DNA from: Brachybacterium tyrofermentans | Lineage (GTDB): Bacteria > Actinomycetota > Actinomycetes > Actinomycetales > Dermabacteraceae | NCBI RefSeq assembly: GCF_014897585.1 | Contig: NZ_JABUXW010000019.1 | Location: 29,778-93,777, forward strand | Direction: 5' to 3' | DNA length: 64,000 nucleotides | The notes under the pieces: model-generated | Database searches by the model: none | What the model saw: the letters and a program-made list of their open reading frames with translations, nothing else | Told to the model about the DNA's origin: nothing | Translations under genes and position numbers: made by a program | Part shown: piece after piece, positions 32,231 through 40,232 of the stretch | Layout: each line of letters begins with the position of its first letter | Position numbering within the stretch: position 1 is the stretch's first letter

Positions 32231-32382
32231 GAGTCCTCCTGGTGTGCGGTGCGGATGCGGGCGCGGTGTGGGTCGCGGGCGGGACCTGCACGGGTGGTGC
32301 AGCGCTCCCCTGCGTTGGCGTGGCAGGCGGGGCACTGGACGGTGCGGGCCGTGGCGCGGATCTGCGGCGTGGTGTCGGTCAT
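32227..32382 (-). CDS. Zinc-ribbon small protein
   Basis: 51 residues with CPACHANAGERC, the CxxC...GxxC pattern of actinophage zinc ribbons, then a basic HR-rich end (HRARIRTAH). Probably binds nucleic acid. ATG overlaps the upstream stop. Confidence 0.7.
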   Translation of the reverse strand: MTDTTPQIRATARTVQCPACHANAGERCTTRAGPARDPHRARIRTAHQEDS

Positions 32383-32717
32383 GCGGGGATCAGCTCTGCG
32401 CGGGTGAGGAACTGGGCCAGCTCCTGGCAGGTGTCGGCGCAGTCGTCGCAGCTGTCGTACTCGCCCGGCTCGTGGACGCCGAGTAGGCACGTCCAGCCCT
32501 CGGCGTTGAGAGTCCGTGCGAGGTCGTCCACCGCGACGGCTTCGATGTGCTCCTGCAGTGCCTCGTCGGGGGTGCCAGCAGTGCCGGCGCTGCCCTCGAT
32601 GTGCTCCCACAGCTCGACGCCGCAGCCGCAGGTGAAGGTGACCTCGGCGGGCGTGGGCCGGTCCCCGTGCGTGCCGTCGTAAGCGTGGCGGATCAGGTAG
32701 TGGTCTCTGGTGGTCAT
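32379..32717 (-). CDS. Cys-rich hypothetical protein
   Basis: 112 residues with CGCGVELWEHIEGS and CDDCADTCQEL, suggesting a metal site. Otherwise acidic and unlike anything I recognise. ATG overlaps the upstream stop. Confidence 0.65.
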   Translation of the reverse strand: MTTRDHYLIRHAYDGTHGDRPTPAEVTFTCGCGVELWEHIEGSAGTAGTPDEALQEHIEAVAVDDLARTLNAEGWTCLLGVHEPGEYDSCDDCADTCQELAQFLTRAELIPA

Positions 32718-33088
32718 GCTGCAGCGCTCCTGGGTAGCTCGTAGGCGAGGATGTCGGCGGCGACCTCGCGGCGGCAGGTGGGCCTGGCGGCGCGGCTGAT
32801 CGCGTAGATCGAGGCGGTGGAGTGGCCGAGGCGTTCCGCGACGAGACGGATCGGGATGCCTCGTGCGGCGAGCTGCTGCAGCCGGGCGCGGGCGGGGCCG
32901 ACGGGGACGAAGGTGGGGAGTCCTGCTGCGCGGCGCTGCTGCAGCTGCCGGAGATAGCCGAGGTACGCCTGGCGGCAGGCGTCGCAGCCGCAGTGGTGGA
33001 CCTGGTAGCCGTGCTGGGTGCCGTGTGGGCGGGTGAAGCTGCTGCAGTCGCAGTCGTGAGCCTCGGTGCGGGTTCGGGGCGCGGCCAT
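32714..33088 (-). CDS. HTH protein with Cys-rich N-terminus
   Basis: 124 residues. The front half has CDCSSF and HHCGCDACRQAYLGYLRQLQQRR, a pattern common in actinophage DNA-binding proteins. The back half, AARGIPIRLVAERLGHSTASIYAISR, is a helix-turn-helix. A likely early transcriptional regulator. ATG preceded by AAAGGAG in the tiny upstream gene. Confidence 0.75.
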   Translation of the reverse strand: MAAPRTRTEAHDCDCSSFTRPHGTQHGYQVHHCGCDACRQAYLGYLRQLQQRRAAGLPTFVPVGPARARLQQLAARGIPIRLVAERLGHSTASIYAISRAARPTCRREVAADILAYELPRSAAA

Positions 33089-33090
33089 GA

Positions 33091-33180
33091 TCAGCGCTCC
33101 TTTCGGTGGGTGGGCGATGGGGTGTTGGCGAGGGCGCGGAGCAGGTCCTCGAGCCATGGGCGGGGGTGGGCGCGGCGCAT
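33091..33180 (-). CDS. Very small prophage ORF (29 codons)
   Basis: MRRAHPRPWLEDLLRALAN start, 29 residues, ATG 33180 with AGAGGA 5 bases upstream, ending 2 bases before the next ATG. The tail (THRKER) covers the next gene's ribosome site, so it may be a leader for coupling. Too short to place in a family. Confidence 0.45.
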   Translation of the reverse strand: MRRAHPRPWLEDLLRALANTPSPTHRKER

Positions 33181-33189
33181 GGGGTCCTC

Positions 33190-33387
33190 TCAGGGTTCGA
33201 TGGTGTTGTGCAGGCGGATGACGGTCGCGGAGTGCTGCTGTCCGTCGGTGGAGTCCTTCGTGTGGGTGGCACCTCGGGAGCCGGTGACGCGGGCGGCGGT
33301 AACCGCGTCGTGGGCCTGCTCGGTGCAGTAGGGGCAGTCGATGTGGGTCTGTTCGGTGATGCCGAAGCGGTTGGTGAGGGCGTGCAT
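33190..33387 (-). CDS. CxxC-containing hypothetical protein
   Basis: 65 residues with HIDCPYCTEQAHDAV, a single CxxC, then a polar tail. ATG 33387 follows AGAAGGGAAC. Function unknown. Confidence 0.6.
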   Translation of the reverse strand: MHALTNRFGITEQTHIDCPYCTEQAHDAVTAARVTGSRGATHTKDSTDGQQHSATVIRLHNTIEP

Positions 33388-33447
33388 GGCGGTTCCCTTC
33401 TCGGGTGGCGGGGAGGGGCTGCGGTGCCCCTCCCCTGGGTGGCTGGG

Positions 33448-33522
33448 TCAGTAGTGGAGGTCCACGGCGACGATCTGCTCGCGTCCGTCGAGGCCGAGGG
33501 TGATGTGCTGCAGGTTGCGCAT
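33448..33522 (-). CDS. Very small prophage ORF (24 codons)
   Basis: MRNLQHITLGLDGREQIVAV then DLHY: strand-like, 24 residues, with GAGAGGA about 10 bases before the ATG, the same leader style as the neighbours. Plausible but unproven. Confidence 0.4.
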   Translation of the reverse strand: MRNLQHITLGLDGREQIVAVDLHY

Positions 33523-33546
33523 GATGCGGGGTCCTCTCAGGGCGGA

Positions 33547-33981
33547 TCAGTAGGTGGGGAGGTCGGCGGGGGCCTTGACGATGCGGGTGCCGTCGAGTCG
33601 GAGGGCGGCGCGCATGGCGTGGAAGTCGGTGCCGTGTGCGCGCTTGACGAACACGAGGCCGTACTGGTCGGAGCGGGCGGGGGTCCAGGTGACCCACTGG
33701 CCTCGGTCGCTCTTGTAGTAGTAGGCGAAGGTGGCGGTGTGGCAGGCGCCGACGGTGAGGGGGGAGTCGAACTCGGTGCAGATATCGCGGGTGGCGTTGG
33801 CTGCGTCCTGCATTGCGGCCCAGATCCGGTCGGCCTCGTCGTAGTCGCCTCGGTAGAGCGAGGCATCGGTGCGCTCGGTGCGCAGCTGCTCCTGCAGGGC
33901 GTGGAGGGTGAGGAACGCTTCGGCGGGGTCCTGCTGCAGTGCGGTGCCGATCTGGGCGGTGGTGGCGGTGTTGCTGGTCAT
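33547..33981 (-). CDS. Hypothetical prophage protein under operator copy B
   Basis: 144 residues (MTSNTATTAQIGTALQQ start). A helical first half (LHALQEQLRTERTDASLYRGD) and a beta-rich second half (FAYYYKSDRGQWVTWTPARS, GTRIVKAPADLP). No family recognised. Its own promoter with two repressor-type dyads lies just upstream, inside the early block, so it may be expressed separately. Confidence 0.75.
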   Translation of the reverse strand: MTSNTATTAQIGTALQQDPAEAFLTLHALQEQLRTERTDASLYRGDYDEADRIWAAMQDAANATRDICTEFDSPLTVGACHTATFAYYYKSDRGQWVTWTPARSDQYGLVFVKRAHGTDFHAMRAALRLDGTRIVKAPADLPTY

Positions 33982-34002
33982 GGCGGTGACTCCTCGTTGC
34001 TG

Positions 34003-34048
34003 TTGCTGTACTGCAGTACACACTACAGCGTGCATTGCAGCGCTGCAA
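34003..34048 (-). promoter_or_regulatory. Prophage promoter with two repressor-type dyads (copy B)
   Basis: Leftward -35 TTGCAG (34048-34043), a 17-base spacer and -10 TAGTGT (34025-34020). The dyad TTGCAGCGCTGCAA (34035-34048) is a perfect palindrome over the -35. TTGC-TGTACT-GCAG (34003-34016) lies 32 bp away over the expected start. Confidence 0.75.
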
Positions 34049-34063
34049 CATCGCGGGCATGGA

Positions 34064-34225
34064 TCAGTCGTCCTGCTGCTGCAGCGCCCGGTCCAGGTAG
34101 GCGATCCTCTGCCGGGCGAACTCATGCCCGAGCAGGGTGTCCTCGGCGGCGCGGTCCGGCCCCTGCAGCCGCTGCACGTACTCGGCGCGGGCGTCCTGCA
34201 GGTACTCGCGCTCGGAGGGCGTCAT
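34064..34225 (-). CDS. Small helical prophage protein
   Basis: 53 residues, MTPSEREYLQDARAEYVQRL start, Gln/Asp-rich end. One amphipathic helix pair; function unknown. ATG overlaps the preceding stop. Confidence 0.6.
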   Translation of the reverse strand: MTPSEREYLQDARAEYVQRLQGPDRAAEDTLLGHEFARQRIAYLDRALQQQDD

Positions 34226-34449
34226 GCGCGGGCCTGCCGGGCGCGGGGGGCCTTGCGGACCTTCACGACCCAGTAGTCGTCGAGCCCGGTCGGGAAGCGG
34301 TTCGCGTTGTGCAGGGCGTTCTGCTCGCGGGCGACGCGCTGCATGGTGCGCAGCGCCTCGGGGGCGGCGTCGGCGCGCTGCTCGACGTTGACGACGATCA
34401 CGCAGCCGGACTGGCGGATGCTCTGGACGTGGACGCGGTACTCGGGCAC
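34222..34449 (-). CDS. Hypothetical prophage protein
   Basis: 75 residues: MPEYRVHVQSIRQSGCVIVVNVE forms strands, then RTMQRVAREQNALHN a helix, and a basic end RKAPRARQARA. ATG after AGAGAGGA. No family recognised. Confidence 0.65.
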   Translation of the reverse strand: MPEYRVHVQSIRQSGCVIVVNVEQRADAAPEALRTMQRVAREQNALHNANRFPTGLDDYWVVKVRKAPRARQARA

Positions 34450-34511
34450 GGCGGGGTCCTCTCTGGGTCGGGGGCGGGCCGGGGCGTGGGTGCCCCGGCC
34501 CGGTGGGTGGA

Positions 34512-34811
34512 TCAGTCGGTGATGCTGCGGCCACCGCGAGCGGTGAACGCATCGACCATTTCCTGCGTGGGGGTGACGAGGTGACCGGCGCGGCCCTGGA
34601 TGACCGTGGCGCAGCCAAACTCGCGGGCGTCGGAGTAGACCTCGATGCGGATGTCGACCGGGTTGGCGGGGATCGTCAGCGACAGGTACTGCACGCCGGG
34701 AATGTCGGACTGGACCAGGCGGGCGTCCTCCCAGCGGCCCTTGCTGATCCCGACGACTGCCTTCGCGTCGGAGGCGGTGAACGTGCGGTGCGTGGCGGTG
34801 TTCTCGGTCAT
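34512..34811 (-). CDS. Hypothetical prophage protein under operator copy C
   Basis: 99 residues, MTENTATHRTFTASDAKAVV start, beta-rich (VQYLSLTIPANPVDIRIEVYS), with a short C-terminal helix (TQEMVDAFTARGG). Its start resembles the gene at 33547 (MTxNTAT), and both have the same promoter type. Function unknown. Confidence 0.75.
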   Translation of the reverse strand: MTENTATHRTFTASDAKAVVGISKGRWEDARLVQSDIPGVQYLSLTIPANPVDIRIEVYSDAREFGCATVIQGRAGHLVTPTQEMVDAFTARGGRSITD

Positions 34812-34835
34812 GGCGGTTCTCCTTAGTGCGGTGTG

Positions 34836-34881
34836 TTGCTGTACTGGGTTAAACCCTACAGCGTGCATTGCTGCGCTGCAA
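34836..34881 (-). promoter_or_regulatory. Prophage promoter with two repressor-type dyads (copy C)
   Basis: Leftward -35 TTGCAG (34881-34876), a 17-base spacer and -10 TAGGGT (34858-34853). Dyad TTGC-TGCGCT-GCAA (34868-34881) and half-dyad TTGC-TGTACT (34836-34845) are 32 bp apart, as in copies A and B. Confidence 0.75.
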
Positions 34882-34885
34882 CACC

Positions 34886-35059
34886 TCAGCCACGAAGAAA
34901 CATCGGATCGCCCAGGACCTGCAACACCTCGTCGAGATCAACCTCGTACCTGCGCCCGGACCCGTGGTTCACCAGCAGCCCATCACGGACCGCCTTCCGC
35001 ACCGTCCACGGCGACTTGCCGCACGCGACCGCAGCCGCCTCCGCATCGACCAGCTTCAC
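34886..35059 (-). CDS. HTH_17/excisionase-type DNA-binding protein
   Basis: 57 residues. VDAEAAAVACGKSPWTVRKAVRDG is a MerR/excisionase winged helix start, and LVNHGSGRRYEVDLDEVLQVL its wing and end. GTG 35059 overlaps the upstream stop. Could be an early regulator or an excisionase; the gene at 40225 is a second candidate. Confidence 0.7.
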   Translation of the reverse strand: MKLVDAEAAAVACGKSPWTVRKAVRDGLLVNHGSGRRYEVDLDEVLQVLGDPMFLRG

Positions 35060-35595
35060 GACGCCGCCCTCACTTCCCCGATGGTGGACAGCTCGCCGCA
35101 GCTGCTGCACTGCAGAGCACCCATCACCGGCTGCAGCGGACCACCAGCACAGCGCGGGCACGGCACCTGCACCGAGAGCCTGCCCCTCGGCCTGTCGGTC
35201 ATCTTCACGGCTGCAGGGACGAGCTCTGCGAGGTGACCCAGCAGCACCGGACCGACCGAAGACGCGAGAACGGCCTCAGAACGGCCCAGAATCATCCCGG
35301 CTGCATCATCTACCGAGGACGGGGTTCCATCGAGGCCCAGGCCCCGCCACGCGACGCACAGCACGTCTTCCAGTCCCCGCCGCGCCTCCATCGCGTCAGG
35401 ATTGATCGGCAGGCCCGGCTGCGACGAGCCACCGCCCCCGGTGTCCTCCCCGTACCGGCCCCGCTTCCCCACCGCCGAGGCGAGGTCACCGGCCAGCCCG
35501 TTGCAGCGCTGCAGCAACGCCTGCAGCTCCTGCCAGTGCAGCTTGCACAGCGACCCGTTGAGCGTCGGAGCGCCACAGAATCCACAGTGCGTCAT
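35056..35595 (-). CDS. Hypothetical protein with two zinc-ribbon motifs
   Basis: 179 residues. HCGFCGAPTLNGSLCKLHW at the front and CPRCAGGPLQPVMGALQCSSCG at the back each look like a four-Cys/His zinc site, with a helical middle. The pattern is seen in actinophage proteins next to replication genes. Probably nucleic-acid-binding. Confidence 0.7.
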   Translation of the reverse strand: MTHCGFCGAPTLNGSLCKLHWQELQALLQRCNGLAGDLASAVGKRGRYGEDTGGGGSSQPGLPINPDAMEARRGLEDVLCVAWRGLGLDGTPSSVDDAAGMILGRSEAVLASSVGPVLLGHLAELVPAAVKMTDRPRGRLSVQVPCPRCAGGPLQPVMGALQCSSCGELSTIGEVRAAS

Positions 35596-36098
35596 GCCGA
35601 CCGCCCCCGCTCCACCATCCGCAGAGCGGCCTGCAGCGGGCGCGGCTGCGCCGGACCCAGCGCCCGCCGATTCACCTGCAGCTGATCATCCGCACGGATC
35701 TGCGCGTCCGGGATCGAGAGACCCAGACCGACGGCCCGGAGCGCCGCCTGCATCCACTCCGCGTGCCGCGTCGTCCCGTCCTCGTTCTCGAGGCCCTGCG
35801 GCGGCGTCAGCTGCGACATATCGACCTGGGCCACGTTCCGGCGACGGACGGTCTCTGCCGCCTCGTAGATGTGCCCCGGCTGCAGGCGCATCATCTGCGG
35901 GGACCGGTACAGCTCCACCAGGCCGCGAGCTGCCAGCTCGTAGTCGAGGTCCCCGAGGATCAGGTGCCAGGCCGCGAGGCGGGCGTCCTTCACCCAGCAC
36001 TTCCCCGCCTCGTCCCACCAGGGGTCCGAGACTTCCTCGATCCGGTCGTCGTAGGCGCGGGCCATAGCGATGAGGTCCGCGATTTCGTGCTGTTTCAT
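35592..36098 (-). CDS. Phage replication-associated protein (unknown)
   Basis: 168 residues starting MKQHEIADLIAMARAYDDR, then DARLAAWHLILGDLDYELA and QPGHIYEAAETVRRRN. This pattern follows replication initiators in many actinophages and may act with the HTH protein before it, for example in helicase loading (inference by position). ATG overlaps the upstream stop. Confidence 0.65.
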   Translation of the reverse strand: MKQHEIADLIAMARAYDDRIEEVSDPWWDEAGKCWVKDARLAAWHLILGDLDYELAARGLVELYRSPQMMRLQPGHIYEAAETVRRRNVAQVDMSQLTPPQGLENEDGTTRHAEWMQAALRAVGLGLSIPDAQIRADDQLQVNRRALGPAQPRPLQAALRMVERGRSA

Positions 36099-36994
36099 GC
36101 TGTCCTCCGTTCGATCAGGTGCGGCCCCTGCTGGGTGCCGCTTTCTTCCAGTGCTCGGTACTTCTGCGCGGCGGTGTGGCTGCGCTGCATGGCGCGGTGG
36201 GTGTCTCCTGCCACCGGGCGGCTGTTCGTCCGTCCACGGCCCGGCAGCGGCCCGTTCTCCCACCGGTCCTGGTTCAGCCACGTGGCTGCTGCGGGGATGA
36301 ACCGCGCCTCGGTGTCCGGGTCCGGGAGGTTCGGGTCAGCTGCGAACGCCTCGACGGCCTGCTGCAGCTCTGCTGCGGTGACGCGGGCCGGGAGCTTGCT
36401 GGTCCCCTCGGTGGCCTTGAGCCATGCGGTGTGCGCGGTCCGCTTCGTGTCTCCCGGCTTCGGCCATGCCGCCCAGAACCTCTCGAAGCTGTCCGGGTAG
36501 ACGAAGCCACGAGGCCGCTTCGGGGTGTCCTCCGGTGCCAGCAGCTGCTGCTGCTCGCCGCCCCCCTTGGGGGGCTTAGGGGGGTTGGATGGTTCTGGAT
36601 GGTTCATGGATGGTTTGGGTGACAGGGGTGTCACCCCGTCAGTACCCGCTGTGTCACCCCGTCGCGTCATGGGTGTCACCCCGCTCTCGGTGACGGGGCG
36701 ACAGATTGTCACCCCGACCGGGAGGTCATAGACGACGGGCCGACGGTCAGCCGGGAGGTGGGTCACGAGCCTCTGGTCGCCCTTGCGGAGCAGGCCCAGA
36801 GCTTCGAGGTCGCGGAGCTTTCGCTGCACGGTCCTCCCGGAGCAGACCGCGTACTCGGCCAGCGTGGCAACGGACGGCCACGCGGCAGACCCGTCACGGC
36901 TTGCATGGTTCGCCAGGCCGAGCAGGATCACGCGGGCCGTGGAGTCCGGCACCGTGTCCACGTTCAATGCCCAGCTGGTTGCTTCGATGCTCAC
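36095..36994 (-). CDS. Replication initiator-like HTH protein
   Basis: 299 residues. The N-terminal winged helix (LANHASRDGSAAWPSVATL, then SGRTVQRKLRDLEALGLLRK) is the HTH_36 type used by phage replication proteins. A Pro-rich linker follows, then a second domain with FERFWAAWPKPGDTKRTAHTA typical of DnaD-like/O-like initiators. It sits between the resolvase and the helper gene and probably binds the phage origin. Confidence 0.78.
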   Translation of the reverse strand: MSIEATSWALNVDTVPDSTARVILLGLANHASRDGSAAWPSVATLAEYAVCSGRTVQRKLRDLEALGLLRKGDQRLVTHLPADRRPVVYDLPVGVTICRPVTESGVTPMTRRGDTAGTDGVTPLSPKPSMNHPEPSNPPKPPKGGGEQQQLLAPEDTPKRPRGFVYPDSFERFWAAWPKPGDTKRTAHTAWLKATEGTSKLPARVTAAELQQAVEAFAADPNLPDPDTEARFIPAAATWLNQDRWENGPLPGRGRTNSRPVAGDTHRAMQRSHTAAQKYRALEESGTQQGPHLIERRTA

Positions 36995-37359
36995 GCCGGG
37001 CGCTCCCCGGTGATCAGCGAGGCGAGGTCCGCGAGGGTCATCATCACGACCTGCTCTCCGGGATCGCGGGTCGCTCTGCGCTTCGCCACGACGAGGCCGA
37101 CCCCGGCGTCATCGTTGCCCCGCTCGACCTCAGCCTCGGCCAGCCACGGCCCGACCTTGAACTGCCCGCCGTACTCCTTGCACTCGATCACGAGGCGCTG
37201 GCCCAGGTGCTTCACGGCGGCAATGTCCCCGCGATCCTTCGCGCCGTTCTTGGACCTGCGCTCGATCCGGTCGTCTTCCAGCTGCTCCGCGAGGTACGCG
37301 GCGACCAGGCTCTCGAACCAGGTGCCAGCGCCCTTCGCTGTCTTCATGCTGCGGCCCAT
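36991..37359 (-). CDS. Holliday junction resolvase-like nuclease
   Basis: 122 residues of a PD-(D/E)xK fold: GTWFESLVAAYL with Glu16, DRGDIAAVKHLGQ with Asp46, and VIECKEY (Glu-x-Lys), the catalytic set of Hjc-type resolvases. It would cut recombination intermediates. ATG 37359 follows GGGAGGTCC. Confidence 0.8.
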   Translation of the reverse strand: MGRSMKTAKGAGTWFESLVAAYLAEQLEDDRIERRSKNGAKDRGDIAAVKHLGQRLVIECKEYGGQFKVGPWLAEAEVERGNDDAGVGLVVAKRRATRDPGEQVVMMTLADLASLITGERPA

Positions 37360-37388
37360 GTCGGACCTCCCTTCGTTGCTGTTGCGTG

Positions 37389-37439
37389 CCCCGGTGCGAG
37401 TCCGGGCCGTGAGCAGTCCTGCGCCTGCATCACCGGGGC
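37389..37439 (-). repeat. Inverted repeat between resolvase and ssb
   Basis: GCCCCGGTG (37388-37396) pairs with CACCGGGGC (37431-37439) across a 34-base loop; it could fold into an mRNA hairpin just past ssb. Confidence 0.4.
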
Positions 37440-37446
37440 GGGTGGA

Positions 37447-37956
37447 TCAGAACGGCGGGTCGTCGTACCCGCCGCCGCTGCCGCCACCAGCCCACGGATC
37501 GTTGGCGGGGGCGTTGCCGGCCTGGGGGGTGCTCTGGGCACTCCCGGACCAGCCGCCGTTTCCGCCGCCGTTCTGGCCGTTCCTGCGGTCCACCTTGTTC
37601 GGCTGCGCGGTCGCGTACTTGACCGAGGGGCCGATCTCGTCCACCTGCAGCTCGATGCTGGTCCGGGCGTTGCCCTCCCGGTCCTGGTAGCTGCGCTGCA
37701 CCAGACGGCCCTGGGCGATCACGCGGGAACCCTTCTGCAGCGACTCCGCGACGTTCTCGGCGGCGTCGCGCCAGATCGTGGAGCGGAGGAACATCGCCTC
37801 GTCGTCCTTCCACTCGTTGGCCTGCCGGTCGAAGCTGCGGGGAGTGGAAGCGATCGTGAAGTTCGCGACCGCGATGCCGGACTGGGTGAACCGCAGCTCG
37901 GGATCGGCGGTCAGGTTGCCAATCACGGTGATGATCGTGTCGTTTGCCATGGTCAT
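37447..37956 (-). CDS. ssb: Single-stranded DNA-binding protein
   Basis: 169 residues: OB fold with [50 protein letters not shown] and [11 protein letters not shown]; a Gly/Asn/Gln-rich linker; and acidic tip DDPPF that binds partner proteins. Works with RecT and the exonuclease. Start 37956 or the ATG 2 codons on. Confidence 0.95.
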   Translation of the reverse strand: MTMANDTIITVIGNLTADPELRFTQSGIAVANFTIASTPRSFDRQANEWKDDEAMFLRSTIWRDAAENVAESLQKGSRVIAQGRLVQRSYQDREGNARTSIELQVDEIGPSVKYATAQPNKVDRRNGQNGGGNGGWSGSAQSTPQAGNAPANDPWAGGGSGGGYDDPPF

Positions 37957-38336
37957 GCTCCCTTTCGGGTCGTGGTGGTCTCGGGCGAGGTCTTCCCGTC
38001 CGAGGTGAGGAACAGCAGCTGTCCCTCGTGGTCGATGGGCTGATAGCGCGGGTCTGCGTGCTGTGAGACCAGCCAGCCCTGCTCACGAGCTGCGGTCCGG
38101 TGCATTTCGACCCAGCCGTGGCACCCCGTCGTCCCGGAGCCGCACAGCAGCACGAGATTCGAGGGGTCGTTGATCAGCGGGTCGCGGGTCCCGCCCATGC
38201 CTCGCGGCTTGCGGTGGTGGATCTGCCACGTGTGCACGCCGCACATCCGGCACCGGTCGCGGTCCCGCCAGCGGACCAGCTCTCGCGTGTCCACGTCGGG
38301 GCCGGTGCTGCGCGCCCGGCTGCGGCGGCGGATCAC
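37953..38336 (-). CDS. HNH endonuclease
   Basis: 127 residues: [18 protein letters not shown] and a later [20 protein letters not shown] give two CxxC-type zinc sites around His pairs and the metal-binding histidines of an HNH nuclease. GTG 38336 overlaps the recT stop (GTGA). Placed with recombination genes; it may help packaging or recombination rather than homing. Confidence 0.85.
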   Translation of the reverse strand: MIRRRSRARSTGPDVDTRELVRWRDRDRCRMCGVHTWQIHHRKPRGMGGTRDPLINDPSNLVLLCGSGTTGCHGWVEMHRTAAREQGWLVSQHADPRYQPIDHEGQLLFLTSDGKTSPETTTTRKGA

Positions 38337-39199
38337 GCTGCGGCCTTGAGGTCGTTCGAGCGCTGGGTGAACACAGCCCGCAGGCCGTCGTTCATCGCGC
38401 CCTTCTCGGCGGCTTCGGCCCACAGCGCCCGCAGCGTCTCCACGTCCGGCGTGAAGTTGATTGCGTCGAGCCACTGCTGCTGCACCGGGCGCACCTCCGG
38501 CTCGTCCTCCACGACCTCGGCCTCGATCACGCCGTCCTCGTCAGCCACCGGCTCTGCAGCACGCGGCTGCTGCTGCGTCTGCTGCGTCTGCTGCTGCTGT
38601 GCCTGCTGCGCGGGCTGCGCCGGGGTCCCGGCCTGATCCATTTCCTCGGTGGAGTACAGGCCCGAGAGGTCCTGCGGGAACGCCTTCCGCAGCGCCAGCA
38701 TCTCGGCGCACTTCGCGATCATCAGCGACGGCATCTTGTCCCACATGGGACCGCCCGCCGCGTAGGCCGAGAAGTTGGCGACCGCGTACAGCGGCTCGCG
38801 GAAGTCGGCGCGGTGGACACCGACGCGAGCTGCAGCCGGTGGCTTGTTGTCCAGCCAGACCTCGGTCCAGGTCTGCCCGTCACCGGTCCACTCGACCGGG
38901 GTCTGCCCGGCGTACTTCCCGGAGCGCTCCGCGATGAGGCGTGCCCCGTCGATGCTGATCTGGATTCCCCAGCGGCCCTTGCGGCAGATCGCGTAGATCT
39001 GGCGGGCGATGGGGTCCAGCTGCGTGCGCTGGCAGTGTGCGAGGAACGCCTCGACGGTGGCACGCGGGGCCAGCTCTTGCGCCCCGTTGCGGCCCTTCGT
39101 CACCAGGCCAGCGGCCTCGACGATTGCCTTCTCCTGATCGTTCCAGTTCGCGGCGTTGCCATCCTTCGGCAGTGCAAGCTCAGTCGTGGTCATGGTCAT
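38333..39199 (-). CDS. RecT/Bet family annealing recombinase
   Basis: 288 residues. Family motifs: AHCQRTQLDPIARQIYAICR, SIDGARLIAERSGKYAGQTP and PSLMIAKCAEMLALRKAFP, then the Q/E-rich tail. It pairs single strands made by the exonuclease next to it. Overlaps the exonuclease stop (ATGA). Confidence 0.9.
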   Translation of the reverse strand: MTMTTTELALPKDGNAANWNDQEKAIVEAAGLVTKGRNGAQELAPRATVEAFLAHCQRTQLDPIARQIYAICRKGRWGIQISIDGARLIAERSGKYAGQTPVEWTGDGQTWTEVWLDNKPPAAARVGVHRADFREPLYAVANFSAYAAGGPMWDKMPSLMIAKCAEMLALRKAFPQDLSGLYSTEEMDQAGTPAQPAQQAQQQQTQQTQQQPRAAEPVADEDGVIEAEVVEDEPEVRPVQQQWLDAINFTPDVETLRALWAEAAEKGAMNDGLRAVFTQRSNDLKAAA

Positions 39200-40143
39200 G
39201 CTCCCTTCACGGTGAAGCGGCGGTAGCTCTTGCCCTGCCGCATGTACTTCTCGGTGTCGATCCCGTCCTCCTGCAGCGCGTCCTTCGACAGCGACTTGCG
39301 CCCGTTGGTCGTCTTCCAGGTGGCGAGCACGCGCCCGTCAGAGATCAGCTGTTCGGCGTCTCCCATCTCGGACTGGATCGAGGCCCGCAGATCCTTTTCC
39401 TCGGCGCTCAGCTCCTTGATCTGCGCCTGCAGCTGCGTCAGGCGCTGCAGGTCCTGCACGGTGTCGTCCCACGGCTCAAGCTCGACCGTGGAGCCGTCCA
39501 CCGAGGTCGGGTACGCCAGCGGCATATCCCCCGGCGTGGTCGGCTCGGGCTGCGCTCCTGCAGTGACCTGCTCCCAGAACTCGGTCGCTTCGAGCACCAG
39601 GTCCTCGATCAGCTGCTCGTCGCGGTCGAACGGGCCGAGGATGATCGGCTGGCGGTCCACCTCAGCGATGAACCACAGCTGTGTGCGCCCGGTGACGTGG
39701 GCGTACCAGTGGTTCTGCACCCACGCCTTCGCGGGCACGATCCCGGCCTTCCAGTCCTTCGCCGCGTCGGTGTAGGCCCCGGTCGTCTTGATCTCGAGGA
39801 TCCCGTCGCGTCCGATCAGTCGGTCCGGGTTCGCCAGCTGCCAGGGCTGGTCCTTCCGTGCCCAGGTGCCGGTGTTGCGGACCTTGAGGCCGGTCCGCTC
39901 GGTGAAGATGCGGGCGAGGGCAGGCTCTCGGGAGTGTCCGAAGTCGAACATTGCCTGCAGCTCGGGGCTGATCACCTCGGGTTCGGCCAGGCCGACCTTT
40001 TCGCGCCAGAGGGCGAATCGGGATGCGCTGCCGGTGTGCAGGTCGGCGGCGTTGCTGCCTCCGAAGCCTTCGGTGCGCTGGTTCTTCCATTCCTCGGTGC
40101 CGTCTGCTGCGGCTCGGAGGATCTGCTGGGCGGTGGCGGTCAT
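39196..40143 (-). CDS. YqaJ-type (lambda Exo-like) exonuclease
   Basis: 315 residues. The nuclease core has GGSNAADLHTGS, FDFGHSREPALARIF, and LANPDRLIGRDGILEIKTT (Asp and Glu-x-Lys metal ligands), then KAWVQNHWYAHVTG. It digests 5' ends to feed RecT. A coiled-coil-like LTQLQAQIKELSAEEKDLR segment is at the C-terminal side. Confidence 0.88.
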   Translation of the reverse strand: MTATAQQILRAAADGTEEWKNQRTEGFGGSNAADLHTGSASRFALWREKVGLAEPEVISPELQAMFDFGHSREPALARIFTERTGLKVRNTGTWARKDQPWQLANPDRLIGRDGILEIKTTGAYTDAAKDWKAGIVPAKAWVQNHWYAHVTGRTQLWFIAEVDRQPIILGPFDRDEQLIEDLVLEATEFWEQVTAGAQPEPTTPGDMPLAYPTSVDGSTVELEPWDDTVQDLQRLTQLQAQIKELSAEEKDLRASIQSEMGDAEQLISDGRVLATWKTTNGRKSLSKDALQEDGIDTEKYMRQGKSYRRFTVKGA

Positions 40144-40232
40144 CGGTTCTTCCTCTCGTGCAGGTGGTTCGCGATGGTGATGCTGACCATCAGCAGCAGG
40201 CAGAGGCCCTGCCAGGCGTAGAGGTCAAGCAC
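40140..40232 (-). CDS. Very small membrane-like ORF
   Basis: 30 residues, LYAWQGLCLLLMVSITIANH: one hydrophobic helix and a charged end (HERKNR). GTG 40232 overlaps the upstream stop, and its stop overlaps the exonuclease ATG, so it fits the chain of coupled genes. Unconfirmed. Confidence 0.45.
   Translation of the reverse strand: MLDLYAWQGLCLLLMVSITIANHLHERKNR

Noticed and set aside
37374..37387. Another repressor dyad (TTGCTGTTGCGTGC)
   Set aside because: Only the left half matches and no promoter boxes at the expected distances are present.
37953..38336. Homing endonuclease invading the phage
   Set aside because: The HNH gene is in frame with coupled overlaps and has no flanking intron or intein signs; it fits the normal recombination cassette.
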